Shown here piece by piece: positions 55,002-64,000 of a stretch of DNA of 64,000 nucleotides. The stretch comes from Arthrobacter sp. fls2-241-R2A-200 (lineage in GTDB: Bacteria > Actinomycetota > Actinomycetes > Actinomycetales > Micrococcaceae). The stretch spans positions 124,001-188,000 of the forward strand of contig NZ_JARVRJ010000003.1 in NCBI RefSeq assembly GCF_030209745.1, given 5' to 3'. Below the pieces are notes generated by a model. That model did not search any database and had not been told where the DNA came from. It saw only the letters and a list, made by a program, of their open reading frames with translations. Positions within the stretch are counted from its first letter, which is position 1, and the number at the start of each line of letters is the position of its first letter. The position numbers were made by a program, and so were the translations under genes.

Positions 55002-55018
55002 CATTGCGAAACGCAATG
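55002..55018. promoter_or_regulatory. LysR-type operator
   Basis: A perfect dyad, CATTGCGAAACGCAATG, with seven-base arms and a three-base centre, containing the T-N11-A pattern of LysR sites. It lies between the divergent MFS and LysR genes, 26 bases from the MFS start. Confidence 0.65.
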
Positions 55019-55068
55019 ACCGCTTCCCGTACGGCGCAGTTTCCATCCCGGCCCCTCCGAGGAGTTCC

Positions 55069-55923
55069 GTGTTCGAACCCGTCCAGCTCCGCACCTTCCT
55101 TGCCGTCGCCGAGACCCTGAGTTTCACTAAGGCAGCAGAGCGGCTCGGCCTGGCCCAGCCCACCGTCAGCCAGCATGTCCGCAAGCTCGAAGCCGCAGCC
55201 AAACGTGCGCTCGTCGCCCGTGATACCCGCGAGGTCAGGCTCACCGATAATGGCGACGCCATGGCCGGTTTTGCCCGGAACATCCTGGCGGCCCACGACT
55301 CGGCAGCCCGCTACTTTTCCGGATCGGCCATGCGTGGCCGCCTCCGCTTCGGCACGGCAGACGATCTTGCCATCACCGGACTCCCCCGGATCCTGCGCGA
55401 ATTCCGGCAGCTGTACCCCCAGATCAACCTGGAACTCACCGTCAGCCAAAGCGATCAGCTCTACAAGCGGCTCAACGCCGGGCAGCTGGATCTGGTCTTT
55501 GTAAAGTGGGTCGCCGGAGCCAAGGAAGGGACCGTGGTCCGGCACGACAACTTTGCCTGGGTCGGCCTTGAACAGACCCAGTTGGAGCCGGGAGCCCCTG
55601 TACCGCTTATTGCCTACCCCGCGCCCAGCCTCAGCCGGAAGCTGGCCATTGACGCATTGGAGGCAGCGGGCAGGACGTGGCGGATCACGTGCAGTACCAA
55701 GCAGATCAGTGGGGTACTGGCGGCGGTGCGCGCCGGCATCGGAGTGGCTGTGATGCCGGCGTCCCTGGTTCCCGAGGACTTGAAAGTGATCACTCAGCGC
55801 TTCGGACTGCCACCAGTAGGTGACGTCGATTTCACCTTGATCCGAAATCCGTTGGCGAACGCTGAGGTGATCGACGCACTGACCCAAGCCATCATGGGAC
55901 GCACCCTGAGCAAGTCGACTTAG
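55069..55923 (+). CDS. LysR-family transcriptional regulator
   Basis: A 284-residue regulator. The winged helix is at 6-64 (QLRTFLAVAETLSFTKAAERLGLAQPTVSQHVRKLEAAAKRAL in outline), followed by a two-lobed effector domain. The GTG start is placed by GAGGAG five bases upstream. It is divergent from the MFS exporter with a clear operator between, so it most likely regulates that gene in response to the exported compound. Confidence 0.9.
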   Translation: MFEPVQLRTFLAVAETLSFTKAAERLGLAQPTVSQHVRKLEAAAKRALVARDTREVRLTDNGDAMAGFARNILAAHDSAARYFSGSAMRGRLRFGTADDLAITGLPRILREFRQLYPQINLELTVSQSDQLYKRLNAGQLDLVFVKWVAGAKEGTVVRHDNFAWVGLEQTQLEPGAPVPLIAYPAPSLSRKLAIDALEAAGRTWRITCSTKQISGVLAAVRAGIGVAVMPASLVPEDLKVITQRFGLPPVGDVDFTLIRNPLANAEVIDALTQAIMGRTLSKST

Positions 55924-55985
55924 CCCAGGGAGCCCGTCCGCCCACCGCAAGCCAGTCCGCTCACCGGCCAGGCCCCTCCGCTCAA

Positions 55986-56192
55986 TCAGGGCGTTGCAGC
56001 CAAGGAGACTCTAGCCCCCGGGACCCCTATAACGGTGACCGAGCCGCCGTCGTTCCCTTGCAGCTCCAGCTGGATATTCTGCGAGTCTGCTTGTGGCCGC
56101 ACCGAACTGACCTGGAACACTTCGCCACGGATGGCCACCCGATCGCCGTTCTTGATGCTCTTGAGTTTCTTGTTTCGGGGCTCCGTTTTCAC
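55986..56192 (-). CDS. Small basic hypothetical protein
   Basis: A 68-residue protein opening MKTEPRNKKLKSIKNGDRVAIRGEVFQVSSV, then a beta-rich part (IQLELQGNDGGSVTVIGVPGARV). NGDRVAIRGEVFQV looks like a small barrel (OB or KOW-like), but I do not recognise a family. It follows the YihY gene on the same strand with 30 bases between. It may be coupled to that membrane protein; no function can be given. Confidence 0.6.
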   Translation of the reverse strand: MKTEPRNKKLKSIKNGDRVAIRGEVFQVSSVRPQADSQNIQLELQGNDGGSVTVIGVPGARVSLAATP

Positions 56193-56222
56193 CGTTAGCG
56201 GCCTCCCTGGCTTGCGCCGACT

Positions 56223-57284
56223 TTAGTCCCGGTGCGACTCGCGGAGTTCTTCACCTGCACGGATGCCTTCTTCTTCCTTCTTCTGCGCCTTGTCACTCCG
56301 CTTGGTACCGCGCGGAGGCAACTGGAGGCTCTCTTCGGCTTCGATGCCTGACTGCAGCTCGCGTCCGCGTTCCATTTCGGCGTCGAATTCGGCACCGAAG
56401 AGGAGTGACATATTGAGGATCCAGAGCCACAAAAGCATGATGATGACCCCGGCCAAGGCCCCGTAGGTCTTGTTGTAGTTGCCGAAGTTGGCAACATAGA
56501 AGCCGAAGCCAAGTGACGCCAAGGCGAAGATGACCAGGGCGATCAGGGACCCCATGCTCATCCAACGGAACTTGGGCTGCTTGACGTTGGGGGTGAAGTA
56601 GAACAAGACCGCGATGATGATGACCACCAATACGACGAGTACGGGCCACTTGGCTATGTTCCATACAGTCAGGAACCCCTCAGACATGCCGATGGCTTTC
56701 CCGATCGATTCGGCCACAGGTCCGGTGAGGACCAGCATGGCGGCGACGAGGGCGGCACCAACAACCGCGACGACGGTAACGGCAAGCATGGTGCCACGGA
56801 GCTTGATGAAGCCGCGGCCCTCATCAACTTCGTACACGCGGTTCATCGCCCGGCTGAACGCCGTCACATAACCCGACGCTGACCACAGCGCCACCAGAAT
56901 GCCCAACACCAAGGCGAATCCCGCCGCGTTGGAGGTGGTCAACTCCTCAATGGGCTTACGCATGGCGTCCAGCCCGGGTCCCGGCGCGAATTGCTGGACG
57001 ATGTCCAGCAATGACGACGTGGTTTTTTGGGCGTTTCCGAAGAGTCCCAACAGGGACACCAGCGCCAGGAGCGCAGGGAAAAGCGAGAGGACGGCATAGT
57101 AGGTGAGCCCGGCAGCAGCGTCGGGGCACTGGTCTTTGCTGAACTCACGCAAGGTCCGCTTGGCAATGTACATCCACGTGGGCTTGGTGAGGTCCGTGGG
57201 ACCATCGGCCTTGCGGGAATCATCGGGTGAAGGAGCGGTCTGCGCCTTCGCCGTGCTGGTTTGGGCTGAGTCTTGTGATGTCAT
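56223..57284 (-). CDS. YihY/BrkB-family membrane protein
   Basis: A 353-residue protein with about six membrane segments and the YihY signatures DQCPDAAAGLTYYAVLSLFPALLALVSLLG, LWSASGYVTAFSRAMNRVYEV and YKTYGALAGVIIMLLWLWILNMSLLFGAEFDAEME in outline. Long charged tails flank the core (TSQDSAQTSTAKAQTAPSPDDSRK and EEEGIRAGEELRESH). I use ATG 57284; the frame upstream is not conserved. The family is sometimes misnamed ribonuclease BN and its real role is unknown. Confidence 0.88.
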   Translation of the reverse strand: MTSQDSAQTSTAKAQTAPSPDDSRKADGPTDLTKPTWMYIAKRTLREFSKDQCPDAAAGLTYYAVLSLFPALLALVSLLGLFGNAQKTTSSLLDIVQQFAPGPGLDAMRKPIEELTTSNAAGFALVLGILVALWSASGYVTAFSRAMNRVYEVDEGRGFIKLRGTMLAVTVVAVVGAALVAAMLVLTGPVAESIGKAIGMSEGFLTVWNIAKWPVLVVLVVIIIAVLFYFTPNVKQPKFRWMSMGSLIALVIFALASLGFGFYVANFGNYNKTYGALAGVIIMLLWLWILNMSLLFGAEFDAEMERGRELQSGIEAEESLQLPPRGTKRSDKAQKKEEEGIRAGEELRESHRD

Positions 57285-57414
57285 GGGGCACTCGTCCGTT
57301 GGGGTAGTTTGCGCGAACAACTGACCCCTCAATACTAAGCATCCTGATGAATCCATGGGAAGCATCCACGCCGTTTTACCTCGAGCGCCTTCCGAATCAG
57401 CGGATCCAGTCCGG

Positions 57415-58629
57415 CTAAGCGAGCTTGGCAGCCAACAGGAACTCAAAGGGTGATTCGATGACCGAACGAATGACCTGGCCAGCTGCGCCCAGGAGCGTTC
57501 CGGAGTGCTCCAGCCCGGATACGGTGAGGTTCTTGGGATCCAGAAGCCCCGGAGCGTGTCGCTCGAGGCTACCGGCCAGCGCGGGCATCAGCCACTGTCC
57601 CAACACCGCAAAATGGCCTCCGAGGACGATCGCCTGCACATCCATCAGGCGGGCAGCAGAGGCGAGCGCCACGCCCAAGTACCGGCCGGCGTCGTCCACT
57701 GCCTTGGACGCAGCCGGGGTTCCGTCGTCAAGGGCGCGCAGCAGCAGCTCGGTCCGTTCCTTGAAGGAGCCTTCGGCGATGCCGGCAGCTTGGAAGATGG
57801 CCTCTTGGCCTGCAAAGGTTTCCAGGCAGCCGGCGCCTCCGCAGGAACAGGGCGGCCCATCCGGGTGAACCACCATATGCCCGAGCTCGCCCGCATTGCC
57901 GCCGGGGCCCGTGTAAAGCTCGGACCCGATGACGACTCCCCCACCGACCCCAACCTCGCCCGAGACATAAAGGAAGTCCGGCCGCCCCCCGCCGTACCAA
58001 AGCTCGCCGAGCGCGGCGCTATTGGCCTCATTGGACAACCTGACACCCAGGGGCGCACCGTCCAACAAGGCCTGGGGATCCAATCTTTCGTACTGCCAGT
58101 GCAAGTTGGGGGCTGACAGGACGATGCCGCGTTGCTCATCCACAAGGCCAGGCACGGCGAGACCGCCTCCCATGATGCTGATGCCTTCGGCGTCGGCGGC
58201 CGCCCTTGCCTCGGCTGCCAATCCGGCCAGACGGGCCATGACAGCGTCTGGAGCCAGCCCGCGGTTCCGTGATTCGATGCTGGCTGAAAACCTGAGGTTT
58301 CCTGCAAGGTCCACCAAGCCGACCGACAAGTAATCCACATTGATCTCCATGCCCACCACGCCCCGTCGGGAACTGAGCTCAAGGCCTTGCCCTGGGCGCC
58401 CACGCTCGCCGTCGCGGTAGAGGCCTACCTCCGCGACCAGTCCGGATTCGACGAGGTCCGCGACAAGGCTGGACACTGCGGCCTTGGTCAGCCCCGTTCC
58501 GGCGGCTAACTGCGCCCGGCTTGGCTTCGAATCGCCCGTGCGGGCAATGGAGTCCAGCACCAATGACAGGTTTCGACGGCGGACGTCCCCCACCCGGCCG
58601 GGCGCATTGGGCGCTGCTGGTTCATTCAC
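57415..58629 (-). CDS. xylR: ROK-family xylose-operon repressor
   Basis: A 404-residue repressor. Residues about 15-75 form a winged helix (SKPSRAQLAAGTGLTKAAVSSLVADLVESGLV), and the rest is a sugar-kinase-like ROK domain with the zinc site CSCGGAGCLETFAG and VGVGGGVVIGSELYTGPGGNAGELGH. The GTG start has AGGAGGG eight bases upstream. It is divergent from xylA with a XylR-like dyad between them, which supports control of xylose use. The symbol is by context and family. Confidence 0.85.
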   Translation of the reverse strand: MNEPAAPNAPGRVGDVRRRNLSLVLDSIARTGDSKPSRAQLAAGTGLTKAAVSSLVADLVESGLVAEVGLYRDGERGRPGQGLELSSRRGVVGMEINVDYLSVGLVDLAGNLRFSASIESRNRGLAPDAVMARLAGLAAEARAAADAEGISIMGGGLAVPGLVDEQRGIVLSAPNLHWQYERLDPQALLDGAPLGVRLSNEANSAALGELWYGGGRPDFLYVSGEVGVGGGVVIGSELYTGPGGNAGELGHMVVHPDGPPCSCGGAGCLETFAGQEAIFQAAGIAEGSFKERTELLLRALDDGTPAASKAVDDAGRYLGVALASAARLMDVQAIVLGGHFAVLGQWLMPALAGSLERHAPGLLDPKNLTVSGLEHSGTLLGAAGQVIRSVIESPFEFLLAAKLA

Positions 58630-58748
58630 GGCGCACCCTCCTTGCTGTTAGCACGATCCGGACGTTCGCATGCTCGGCTGTTCCGGCGCGCTTGGCTGTT
58701 TCGGCGATGTGGTCATCGCCTATTGACCATGATCCATTATCAGCCATA

Positions 58749-58767
58749 TAGTTCAGATTGAAAACTA
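58749..58767. promoter_or_regulatory. XylR-like operator before xylA
   Basis: A dyad TAGTT...AACTA, in the longer block ATAGTTCAGATTGAAAACTA, resembling known XylR (ROK) sites of the TTAGTTT...AAACTAA type. It lies between the divergent xylR and xylA genes, about 50 bases before the xylA ribosome site. Confidence 0.55.
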
Positions 58768-58814
58768 AATCCCAAGGTTTTTCACCCTTCCCCTGCTTTG
58801 CAAAGGAGCAATTC

Positions 58815-60002
58815 ATGTCCCCGCAGCCAACCCCGCAGGATCGCTTCACTTTCGGCCTCTGGACCGTCGGCTGGACCGGTGCGGATCCCTTCGGTGTCGC
58901 CACCCGAGCCGCTTTGGATCCAGTGGAAGCCGTCCACAAGCTGAGCGAACTCGGTGCTTACGGCATCACTTTCCACGACAACGACCTCATTCCGTTTGAT
59001 GCCAGCGCGTCCGAACGCGACCTTATCCTCAAGAACTTCAAGGGTGCGTTGGCGGAGACGGGCCTGAAAGTTCCCATGGTCACCACTAACCTGTTCAGCC
59101 ACCCGGTGTTCAAGGACGGCGGTTTCACGTCGAACGACCGCTCGGTTCGGCGCTTCGCACTCAGCAAAATCCTGCGGAACATCGACTTGGCAGCAGAGCT
59201 TGGTGCAGACACCTTCGTCATGTGGGGCGGCCGCGAAGGCAGCGAATATGACGGGTCCAAGGATCTCTCTGCCGCCCTGGACCGGATGCGGGAAGGCGTT
59301 GACACCGCCGCTGGCTACATCAAGGAAAAGGGCTACGGCCTGAGGATTGCCCTTGAACCGAAGCCGAACGAGCCCCGTGGTGATATCTTCCTGCCCACCG
59401 TCGGCCACGGCCTTGCGTTCATCGCCCAGCTGGAACACGGAGACATCGTCGGCCTGAACCCCGAGACCGGCCACGAGCAGATGGCGGGGCTGAACTTCAC
59501 CCACGGCATTGCCCAGGCCCTGTGGGCGGGCAAGCTCTTCCACATCGACCTCAATGGCCAGCGCGGCATCAAATACGATCAGGACCTTGTGTTCGGCCAC
59601 GGCGATCTCACCAGCGCCTTCTTCACCGTGGACCTGCTCGAAAACGGCTTCCCCAATGGCGGACCTAAGTACGATGGTCCCCGCCACTTCGACTACAAGC
59701 CCTCGCGCACGGATGGTTACGACGGCGTGTGGGAATCCGCCAAGGCGAACATGTCCATGTATCTCCTCCTGAAGGAACGCGCCCTGGCATTCCGCGCCGA
59801 TTCGGACGTCCAGGAAGCCCTCGCCGCATCTGGCGTCTTCGAACTGGGCGAACCCACGCTGAACGCCGGGGAGACCACGGCGGACCTGCTTGCAGACGCC
59901 AGCGCCTTCGACACGTTCGACGCCGACAAGGCCGCCGAACGTTCGTTCGCCTTTGTGCGCCTCAACCAGCTGGCCATCGAGCACCTGCTCGGCGCCCGCT
60001 AA
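58815..60002 (+). CDS. xylA: Xylose isomerase
   Basis: A 395-residue metal enzyme turning xylose into xylulose. His54 and Asp57 lie in TFHDND, Glu181 and Lys183 in [13 protein letters not shown], and [14 protein letters not shown] and [10 protein letters not shown] are the other active-site blocks. These match the class I Actinoplanes/Arthrobacter type numbering. The ATG at 58815 has AAAGGAG nine bases upstream. xylB follows after an 81-base gap containing a strong hairpin. Confidence 0.96.
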   Translation: MSPQPTPQDRFTFGLWTVGWTGADPFGVATRAALDPVEAVHKLSELGAYGITFHDNDLIPFDASASERDLILKNFKGALAETGLKVPMVTTNLFSHPVFKDGGFTSNDRSVRRFALSKILRNIDLAAELGADTFVMWGGREGSEYDGSKDLSAALDRMREGVDTAAGYIKEKGYGLRIALEPKPNEPRGDIFLPTVGHGLAFIAQLEHGDIVGLNPETGHEQMAGLNFTHGIAQALWAGKLFHIDLNGQRGIKYDQDLVFGHGDLTSAFFTVDLLENGFPNGGPKYDGPRHFDYKPSRTDGYDGVWESAKANMSMYLLLKERALAFRADSDVQEALAASGVFELGEPTLNAGETTADLLADASAFDTFDADKAAERSFAFVRLNQLAIEHLLGAR

Positions 60003-60021
60003 ACCACACCCCACCCTCACG

Positions 60022-60065
60022 CCGTCACCGGCCGCGCCAACTTCACCCGGCACGGCCGGTGACGG
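60022..60065 (+). other. Intercistronic hairpin between xylA and xylB
   Basis: Perfect 13-base arms (CCGTCACCGGCCG and CGGCCGGTGACGG) around an 18-base loop. It ends nine bases before the xylB ribosome site (AAAGGAAAA). With no T-run after it, it may protect the xylA message or set the xylA:xylB ratio rather than end transcription. Confidence 0.7.
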
Positions 60066-60083
60066 TCCGCCAAAGGAAAATTC

Positions 60084-61514
60084 ATGCCCCTTGTAGCAGG
60101 AATCGACAGCAGCACACAGTCCTGCAAAGTCGTCATCCGGGACTCTGACACCGGTGCCCTGGTGCGTCAGGGCCGGGCTTCCCATCCCGACGGCACAGAG
60201 ATCCACCCGGATCACTGGTGGACCGCCCTGCAGGAAGCCATTTCCCAGGCGGGCGGCCTGGACGACGTCGAGGCCGTTTCAGTGGGCGGCCAGCAGCACG
60301 GCATGGTGTGCCTGGACGAGTCCGGCGAGGTAGTCAGGCCCGCCCTGCTATGGAACGACACCCGATCGGCAGGCGACGCCGAAGAATTGATAGTGGAGGC
60401 CGGGAACGGCAACGCCAAGGCTGGGGCCGAGCATTGGGCGGCCAGGACAGGGACAGTGCCCGTAGCTTCCTTGACGGCCACGAAACTCCGGTGGCTTGCG
60501 CGCCACGAGCCGGAGAACGCAGCCCGGACCGCCGCAGTATGCCTCCCCCACGATTGGCTCTCCTGGCGGCTCGCTGGCCACGGACCTGGCACTGGGCCGT
60601 CGTCGCTGGGCCTCCTCCGGACTGATCGTTCGGACGCCTCAGGAACGGGCTACCATGCGGCTTCTTCGGGCGAGTACCTACCCCAGGTCCTCGAAAGCAC
60701 ACTCGGACACGTGCCGGCGCTGCCCACCGTTGCGGGGCCGTTGGACGTTGCCGGGAAAATGCCGTCCGGTGCACTGATAGGGCCAGGCGCCGGGGACAAC
60801 GCTGCCGCAGCTCTGGGCGTGAGCGCGGGCGTTGGCGATGTCGTGATTTCCATCGGCACCTCGGGGACAGTGTTCGCTGTATCCGATGTTCCTTCAAAGG
60901 ATGCGACCGGATTGGTGGCAGGTTTCGCTGACGCCACCGGCCATTACTTGCCACTGGCCTGCACGCTCAACGCCACCCGGGTGTTTGATGCGACAGCGGC
61001 ACTGCTGGGCGTGGACCTGCCCGAACTCAGCGAGCTGGCGTTGACCGCCCCGGAGGGAGCAGAGGGGCTGACACTCATCCCCTATTTCGAGGGAGAGAGG
61101 ACACCGAACCTGCCGAACGCAACCGGCTCCTTGCACGGCATCACACTCTCTAATTACACACGGGCCAACCTTGCCCGGGCCGCCGTCGAGGGCGTGGTCT
61201 GTTCCTTGGCGGACGGGCTGGCCGCGTTGCAGGCCCAGGGGGTCTCGGCGCGTCGCGTCGTCCTGGTGGGCGGCGGGGCCCAATCACCGGCAGTGCAGCA
61301 TGTTGCTGCGACCGCCTTCCAATTGCCGGTATTCGTTCCTGAACCCGGCGAGTACGTTGCGAATGGAGCGGCACGCCAGGCTGCCGGCGTTCTCGAAGGC
61401 CGGTTCCCCGAATGGCCCATCGAGGGCACGGAAGTAGTGCCGGCGCCCGCGGATGGGCCTGCCCCTTTCCTGACGAGGTATCGGCAGTGTGCCACTCGCG
61501 CAGCGATGAGCTGA
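60084..61514 (+). CDS. xylB: Xylulokinase
   Basis: A 476-residue FGGY kinase that phosphorylates xylulose. The N-terminal phosphate loop is [15 protein letters not shown], the substrate block is [11 protein letters not shown], the catalytic base Asp238 lies in [14 protein letters not shown], and [21 protein letters not shown] binds ATP. It starts at an ATG with AAAGGAAAA upstream. It is the second gene of the xylose operon. Confidence 0.94.
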   Translation: MPLVAGIDSSTQSCKVVIRDSDTGALVRQGRASHPDGTEIHPDHWWTALQEAISQAGGLDDVEAVSVGGQQHGMVCLDESGEVVRPALLWNDTRSAGDAEELIVEAGNGNAKAGAEHWAARTGTVPVASLTATKLRWLARHEPENAARTAAVCLPHDWLSWRLAGHGPGTGPSSLGLLRTDRSDASGTGYHAASSGEYLPQVLESTLGHVPALPTVAGPLDVAGKMPSGALIGPGAGDNAAAALGVSAGVGDVVISIGTSGTVFAVSDVPSKDATGLVAGFADATGHYLPLACTLNATRVFDATAALLGVDLPELSELALTAPEGAEGLTLIPYFEGERTPNLPNATGSLHGITLSNYTRANLARAAVEGVVCSLADGLAALQAQGVSARRVVLVGGGAQSPAVQHVAATAFQLPVFVPEPGEYVANGAARQAAGVLEGRFPEWPIEGTEVVPAPADGPAPFLTRYRQCATRAAMS

Positions 61515-61544
61515 TCGGCGTCGCCAGTGCTCTATCGTGACAGG

Positions 61545-62567
61545 GTGAGCACTGAACAATCCGCACAAGGCCGGCCACCCGTGATGGAGGATGTTGCCCG
61601 CGTGGCCGGCGTCTCCCACCAGACCGTGTCCCGGGTGCTCAACAACCATCCCAACGTCAGCTCCACCACACGTGAGCGCGTGGAACAAGCCATCACTGAG
61701 CTCGGATATCGGCGAAACACTGCCGCGCGGAGCCTGGTGACGCGGCGCTCCCAAACCATAGGCGTCCTAGGAAGCGAAATGGCCCAGTATGGTCCTTCCC
61801 GCACCCTCCTTGGTGTCCAGCAGGCGGCGAGGGACTCCGGATATTTCGTCAGCATCGCCAGCTTGCGGGAGGTAACACCGGCTTCCATCAAAGACGCGAT
61901 CGCCCATTTCATGGATCAGGGCGTGGATGGGATCGTGGTGATCGTTCCGCACCCGGGCACTTTTGAGGTCCTCCAGGATGTGACCGCGCATGTGCCGCTC
62001 GTTGCCGTGGGCTCAGCCGGAGATGAACGCCTCAGCGGAGCCATGGTTAACCAACGCCAAGGGGCGCGCCTGGCCGTAGAGCACCTTGTGGAGCTGGGAC
62101 ACACCCGGATTGGGCACCTCTCCGGTCCCGCCGATTGGATCGACGCGGCAGCTCGGATCGACGGTTGGCGGGATGCCGTGACCGAAGCGGGCCTGGAACC
62201 CGGCGCCATGATCGAAGGCGATTGGAGCGCCGAATGCGGCTACCGGGCGGGTTTGAGTATCGCGCAGGAGCGGACTGTGACGGCGCTTTTCGTAGCCAAT
62301 GACCAAATGGCGTTGGGCGTCCTGCGTGCCTTCCACGAGTCAGGTGTGCAGGTACCGTCCGACATCAGCGTTGTGGGCTTCGACGATCAACCTGAATCGG
62401 CCTACTTCATCCCGCCGCTGACCACGGTTGCCCAGGACTTCGAAGAACTGGGGCGCAGGTCCATCGACTTACTGGTGGAACGACTCGAGGGCGGGGACCC
62501 TCGGCCGGCAGTCACGGTGGAGCCCTACTTGGTGGTCCGTTCCACCACGGCGACGTTCTCGAATTAA
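61545..62567 (+). CDS. LacI-family regulator, probable arabinose repressor
   Basis: A 340-residue repressor. The headpiece is VMEDVARVAGVSHQTVSRVLNNHPNVSSTTRERVEQAI, the hinge has SLVTRRS, and the ligand domain has VPLVAVGS and VGFDDQPESAYFIPPLTTVAQD. GTG 61545 is preceded by TATCGT exactly six bases upstream, suggesting a leaderless mRNA. It lies just upstream of araB, whose promoter holds a lac-type operator, so the most likely target is the arabinose operon. The effector is not proven. Confidence 0.88.
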   Translation: MSTEQSAQGRPPVMEDVARVAGVSHQTVSRVLNNHPNVSSTTRERVEQAITELGYRRNTAARSLVTRRSQTIGVLGSEMAQYGPSRTLLGVQQAARDSGYFVSIASLREVTPASIKDAIAHFMDQGVDGIVVIVPHPGTFEVLQDVTAHVPLVAVGSAGDERLSGAMVNQRQGARLAVEHLVELGHTRIGHLSGPADWIDAAARIDGWRDAVTEAGLEPGAMIEGDWSAECGYRAGLSIAQERTVTALFVANDQMALGVLRAFHESGVQVPSDISVVGFDDQPESAYFIPPLTTVAQDFEELGRRSIDLLVERLEGGDPRPAVTVEPYLVVRSTTATFSN

Positions 62568-62620
62568 GTAGCCCCGCGCCACACCGGCGTCGCAAGCAAC
62601 CCTGACCGAAGAGCCCGCTC

Positions 62621-62649
62621 TTGACATCAAAGTTGTGAGCGCTAACAAT
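62621..62649 (+). promoter_or_regulatory. araB promoter with overlapping LacI-type operator
   Basis: A consensus -35 TTGACA (62621-62626) is followed at 16-17 bases by TAACAAT. Between and across the -10 lies TTGTGAGCGCTAACAA (62633-62648), a 16-base dyad with central GC and one mismatched pair per side, nearly the E. coli lac operator core. A LacI protein bound here would block RNA polymerase. Confidence 0.75.
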
Positions 62650-62720
62650 TGCATCAGACCTAGTGTAGTTTCCCACCCCAACCCCCGGCAATGAGGCCCT
62701 GGCCAGCCGGATGGAGACCC

Positions 62721-64000
62721 ATGAATACCTTTGAAAACCTCCCGCTTGACCAGCAATATGTGATTGGCGTGGATTACGGGACGCTGTCCGGACGCGCCGT
62801 CGTGGTACGGGTCTCGGACGGCGCCGAACTCGGCAGCGGTGTGTTCGAGTACCCGCACGCCGTCGTGACTGAAAAGCTCCCCGGTACCGGCCGGCGGCTC
62901 CCGGCCGACTGGGCCCTGCAAGTACCCGACGATTACCGCGACGTTCTCCGCAACGCGGTCCCGGCCGCCGTCGTCGACGCTGGAATTGACCCCGCCGCGG
63001 TGGTGGGCATCGCTACCGACTTCACCGCATGCACCATGGTTCCGACGACGGCCGACGGCACGCCGCTGAACGAACTGGAACGCTTCGCGGACCGTCCGCA
63101 CGCGTTCGTGAAGCTCTGGCGCCACCACGCAGCTCAGCCGCAGGCCGACCGGATCAACCAGCTCGCCGAGGAACGCGGCGAGTCGTGGCTCCCCCGCTAC
63201 GGTGGCCTGATTTCCTCCGAATGGGAGTTCGCCAAAGGCCTGCAGCTCCTCGAAGAGGATCCGGAAGTCTACGGGGCCATGGACCACTGGGTGGAGGCAG
63301 CAGACTGGATCGTCTGGCAGTTGTGTGGAAGCTATGTGCGCAATGCGTGCACGGCTGGCTACAAAGGCATCTACCAAGACGGTCATTACCCGTCGGACGA
63401 TTTTTTGACGGCCCTCAACCCGGATTTCAAGGACTTTGTCAGCGCGAAACTCGAACACACCATCGGCCGCTTGGGTGACGCGGCCGGCTACTTGACCGAA
63501 GAAGCAGCCGCGTGGACGGGTCTTCCTGCTGGAATCGCGGTAGCCGTGGGCAACGTGGACGCCCACGTCAGCGCCCCGGCGGCCAACGCAGTGGAGCCCG
63601 GGCAACTGGTCGCGATCATGGGCACATCCACCTGCCATGTGATGAACGGCGACGTCCTGCGTGAGGTTCCGGGCATGTGCGGCGTTGTCGACGGCGGCAT
63701 CGTGGACGGGCTGTGGGGTTACGAAGCCGGCCAATCCGGCGTCGGGGACATCTTCGGTTGGTTTACGAAGAACGGAGTCCCGCCCCAGTACCACCAGGCC
63801 GCCGCCGAACAGGGCCAGGGCATCCACGAATACTTGACCGAACTCGCCCAGAGGCAAGCAATCGGGGAGCACGGCCTGATCGCCTTGGACTGGCACTCAG
63901 GCAACCGCTCGGTGATGGTTGACCACGAGCTGTCCGGAGTGTTGGTGGGGCAAACACTGGCCACTAAGCCCGAAGACACCTACCGCGCCCTGCTGGAAGC
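62721..64000 (+). CDS. araB: Ribulokinase, 3' end outside the window
   Basis: The first 426 residues of an FGGY kinase, from ATG 62721 to the window end, with no stop. It opens with YVIGVDYGTLSGRAVVVRVSDG, has GIATDFTACTMVPTTADGTPL, then SSEWEFAKGLQLLEEDPEVY and GNVDAHVSAPAANAVEPGQLVAIMGTSTCHVM, the ribulokinase pattern. It phosphorylates L-ribulose after arabinose isomerisation. The rest of the arabinose operon should follow. Confidence 0.94.
   Translation, partial: MNTFENLPLDQQYVIGVDYGTLSGRAVVVRVSDGAELGSGVFEYPHAVVTEKLPGTGRRLPADWALQVPDDYRDVLRNAVPAAVVDAGIDPAAVVGIATDFTACTMVPTTADGTPLNELERFADRPHAFVKLWRHHAAQPQADRINQLAEERGESWLPRYGGLISSEWEFAKGLQLLEEDPEVYGAMDHWVEAADWIVWQLCGSYVRNACTAGYKGIYQDGHYPSDDFLTALNPDFKDFVSAKLEHTIGRLGDAAGYLTEEAAAWTGLPAGIAVAVGNVDAHVSAPAANAVEPGQLVAIMGTSTCHVMNGDVLREVPGMCGVVDGGIVDGLWGYEAGQSGVGDIFGWFTKNGVPPQYHQAAAEQGQGIHEYLTELAQRQAIGEHGLIALDWHSGNRSVMVDHELSGVLVGQTLATKPEDTYRALLE

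Noticed and set aside
58782..60215. A 477-residue antisense frame over xylA
   Set aside because: The xylA frame has all active-site residues and a ribosome site; the antisense frame has no recognisable domain.
62469..63896. A 475-residue antisense frame over araB
   Set aside because: The sense strand encodes ribulokinase without interruption to the window end.

Overview
This window is high-GC DNA from an actinobacterium, most likely an Arthrobacter or Paenarthrobacter relative in the Micrococcaceae. The evidence is a copper amine oxidase whose key residues line up with A. globiformis phenylethylamine oxidase at a constant offset of two, a SAM-IV riboswitch, an ECF42-type sigma factor paired with a DGPF/YCII protein, an MrpA-MrpB fusion, and many starts that look leaderless (a TANNNT box six bases before the ATG or GTG). 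The genus is inferred from protein resemblance. Most of the window is chromosomal housekeeping and catabolic gene content. I found no IS element, prophage or CRISPR array, and only one tRNA.

Layout. 0-9 kb: tail of an epimerase, an AlaA-type aminotransferase, a copper amine oxidase with a His-rich membrane protein and a divergent TetR regulator, a LysE exporter, an aldehyde dehydrogenase, prephenate dehydratase and thioredoxin reductase. 9-18 kb: a flavin split-barrel protein, an MMPL exporter with a divergent MarR regulator, a methyltransferase, the DGPF/ECF42 pair, an aldo/keto reductase, a DinB-type polymerase and a second LysE. 18-22.7 kb: a nucleoside salvage operon (nucleoside hydrolase, MFS transporter, ribokinase) under a divergent LacI. 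22.7-28.5 kb: a phosphatase, a kinase-PabB fusion, cardiolipin synthase, aminodeoxychorismate lyase and an AhpD-like protein. 28.6-30.6 kb: a SAM-IV-controlled sulfur operon (DUF1737, rhodanese, metZ).

30.6-36.7 kb: a frameshifted DUF559 gene between two long palindromic repeats, an HTH-MurA-like fusion, and the thiamine ECF transporter ykoEDC under a TPP riboswitch. 36.7-47.4 kb: a Nudix hydrolase and an ion-homeostasis stretch with the complete Mrp Na+/H+ antiporter, an MFS protein, and a CPA2 antiporter with its RCK_C-type regulator. 47.4-53.4 kb: an intact DUF559 gene, again between two copies of a palindromic repeat, then dcd, two secreted cell-surface proteins that share a C-terminal repeat domain, and tRNA-Gly(CCC). 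53.4-57.4 kb: an MFS/LysR divergent pair and a YihY membrane protein. 57.4-64 kb: a pentose region with a ROK regulator, xylA, xylB, a LacI regulator and araB, which runs off the end.

The most unusual signal is the pair of DUF559 (Vsr/PD-(D/E)XK-like) genes. Each sits between convergent housekeeping genes and is bracketed by two same-orientation copies of its own palindromic repeat, and the two repeats are unrelated. This looks like a small nuclease-plus-palindrome cassette that inserts just past stop codons. The element-like behaviour is inference; the repeats, gene placement and the frameshift are visible in the sequence.
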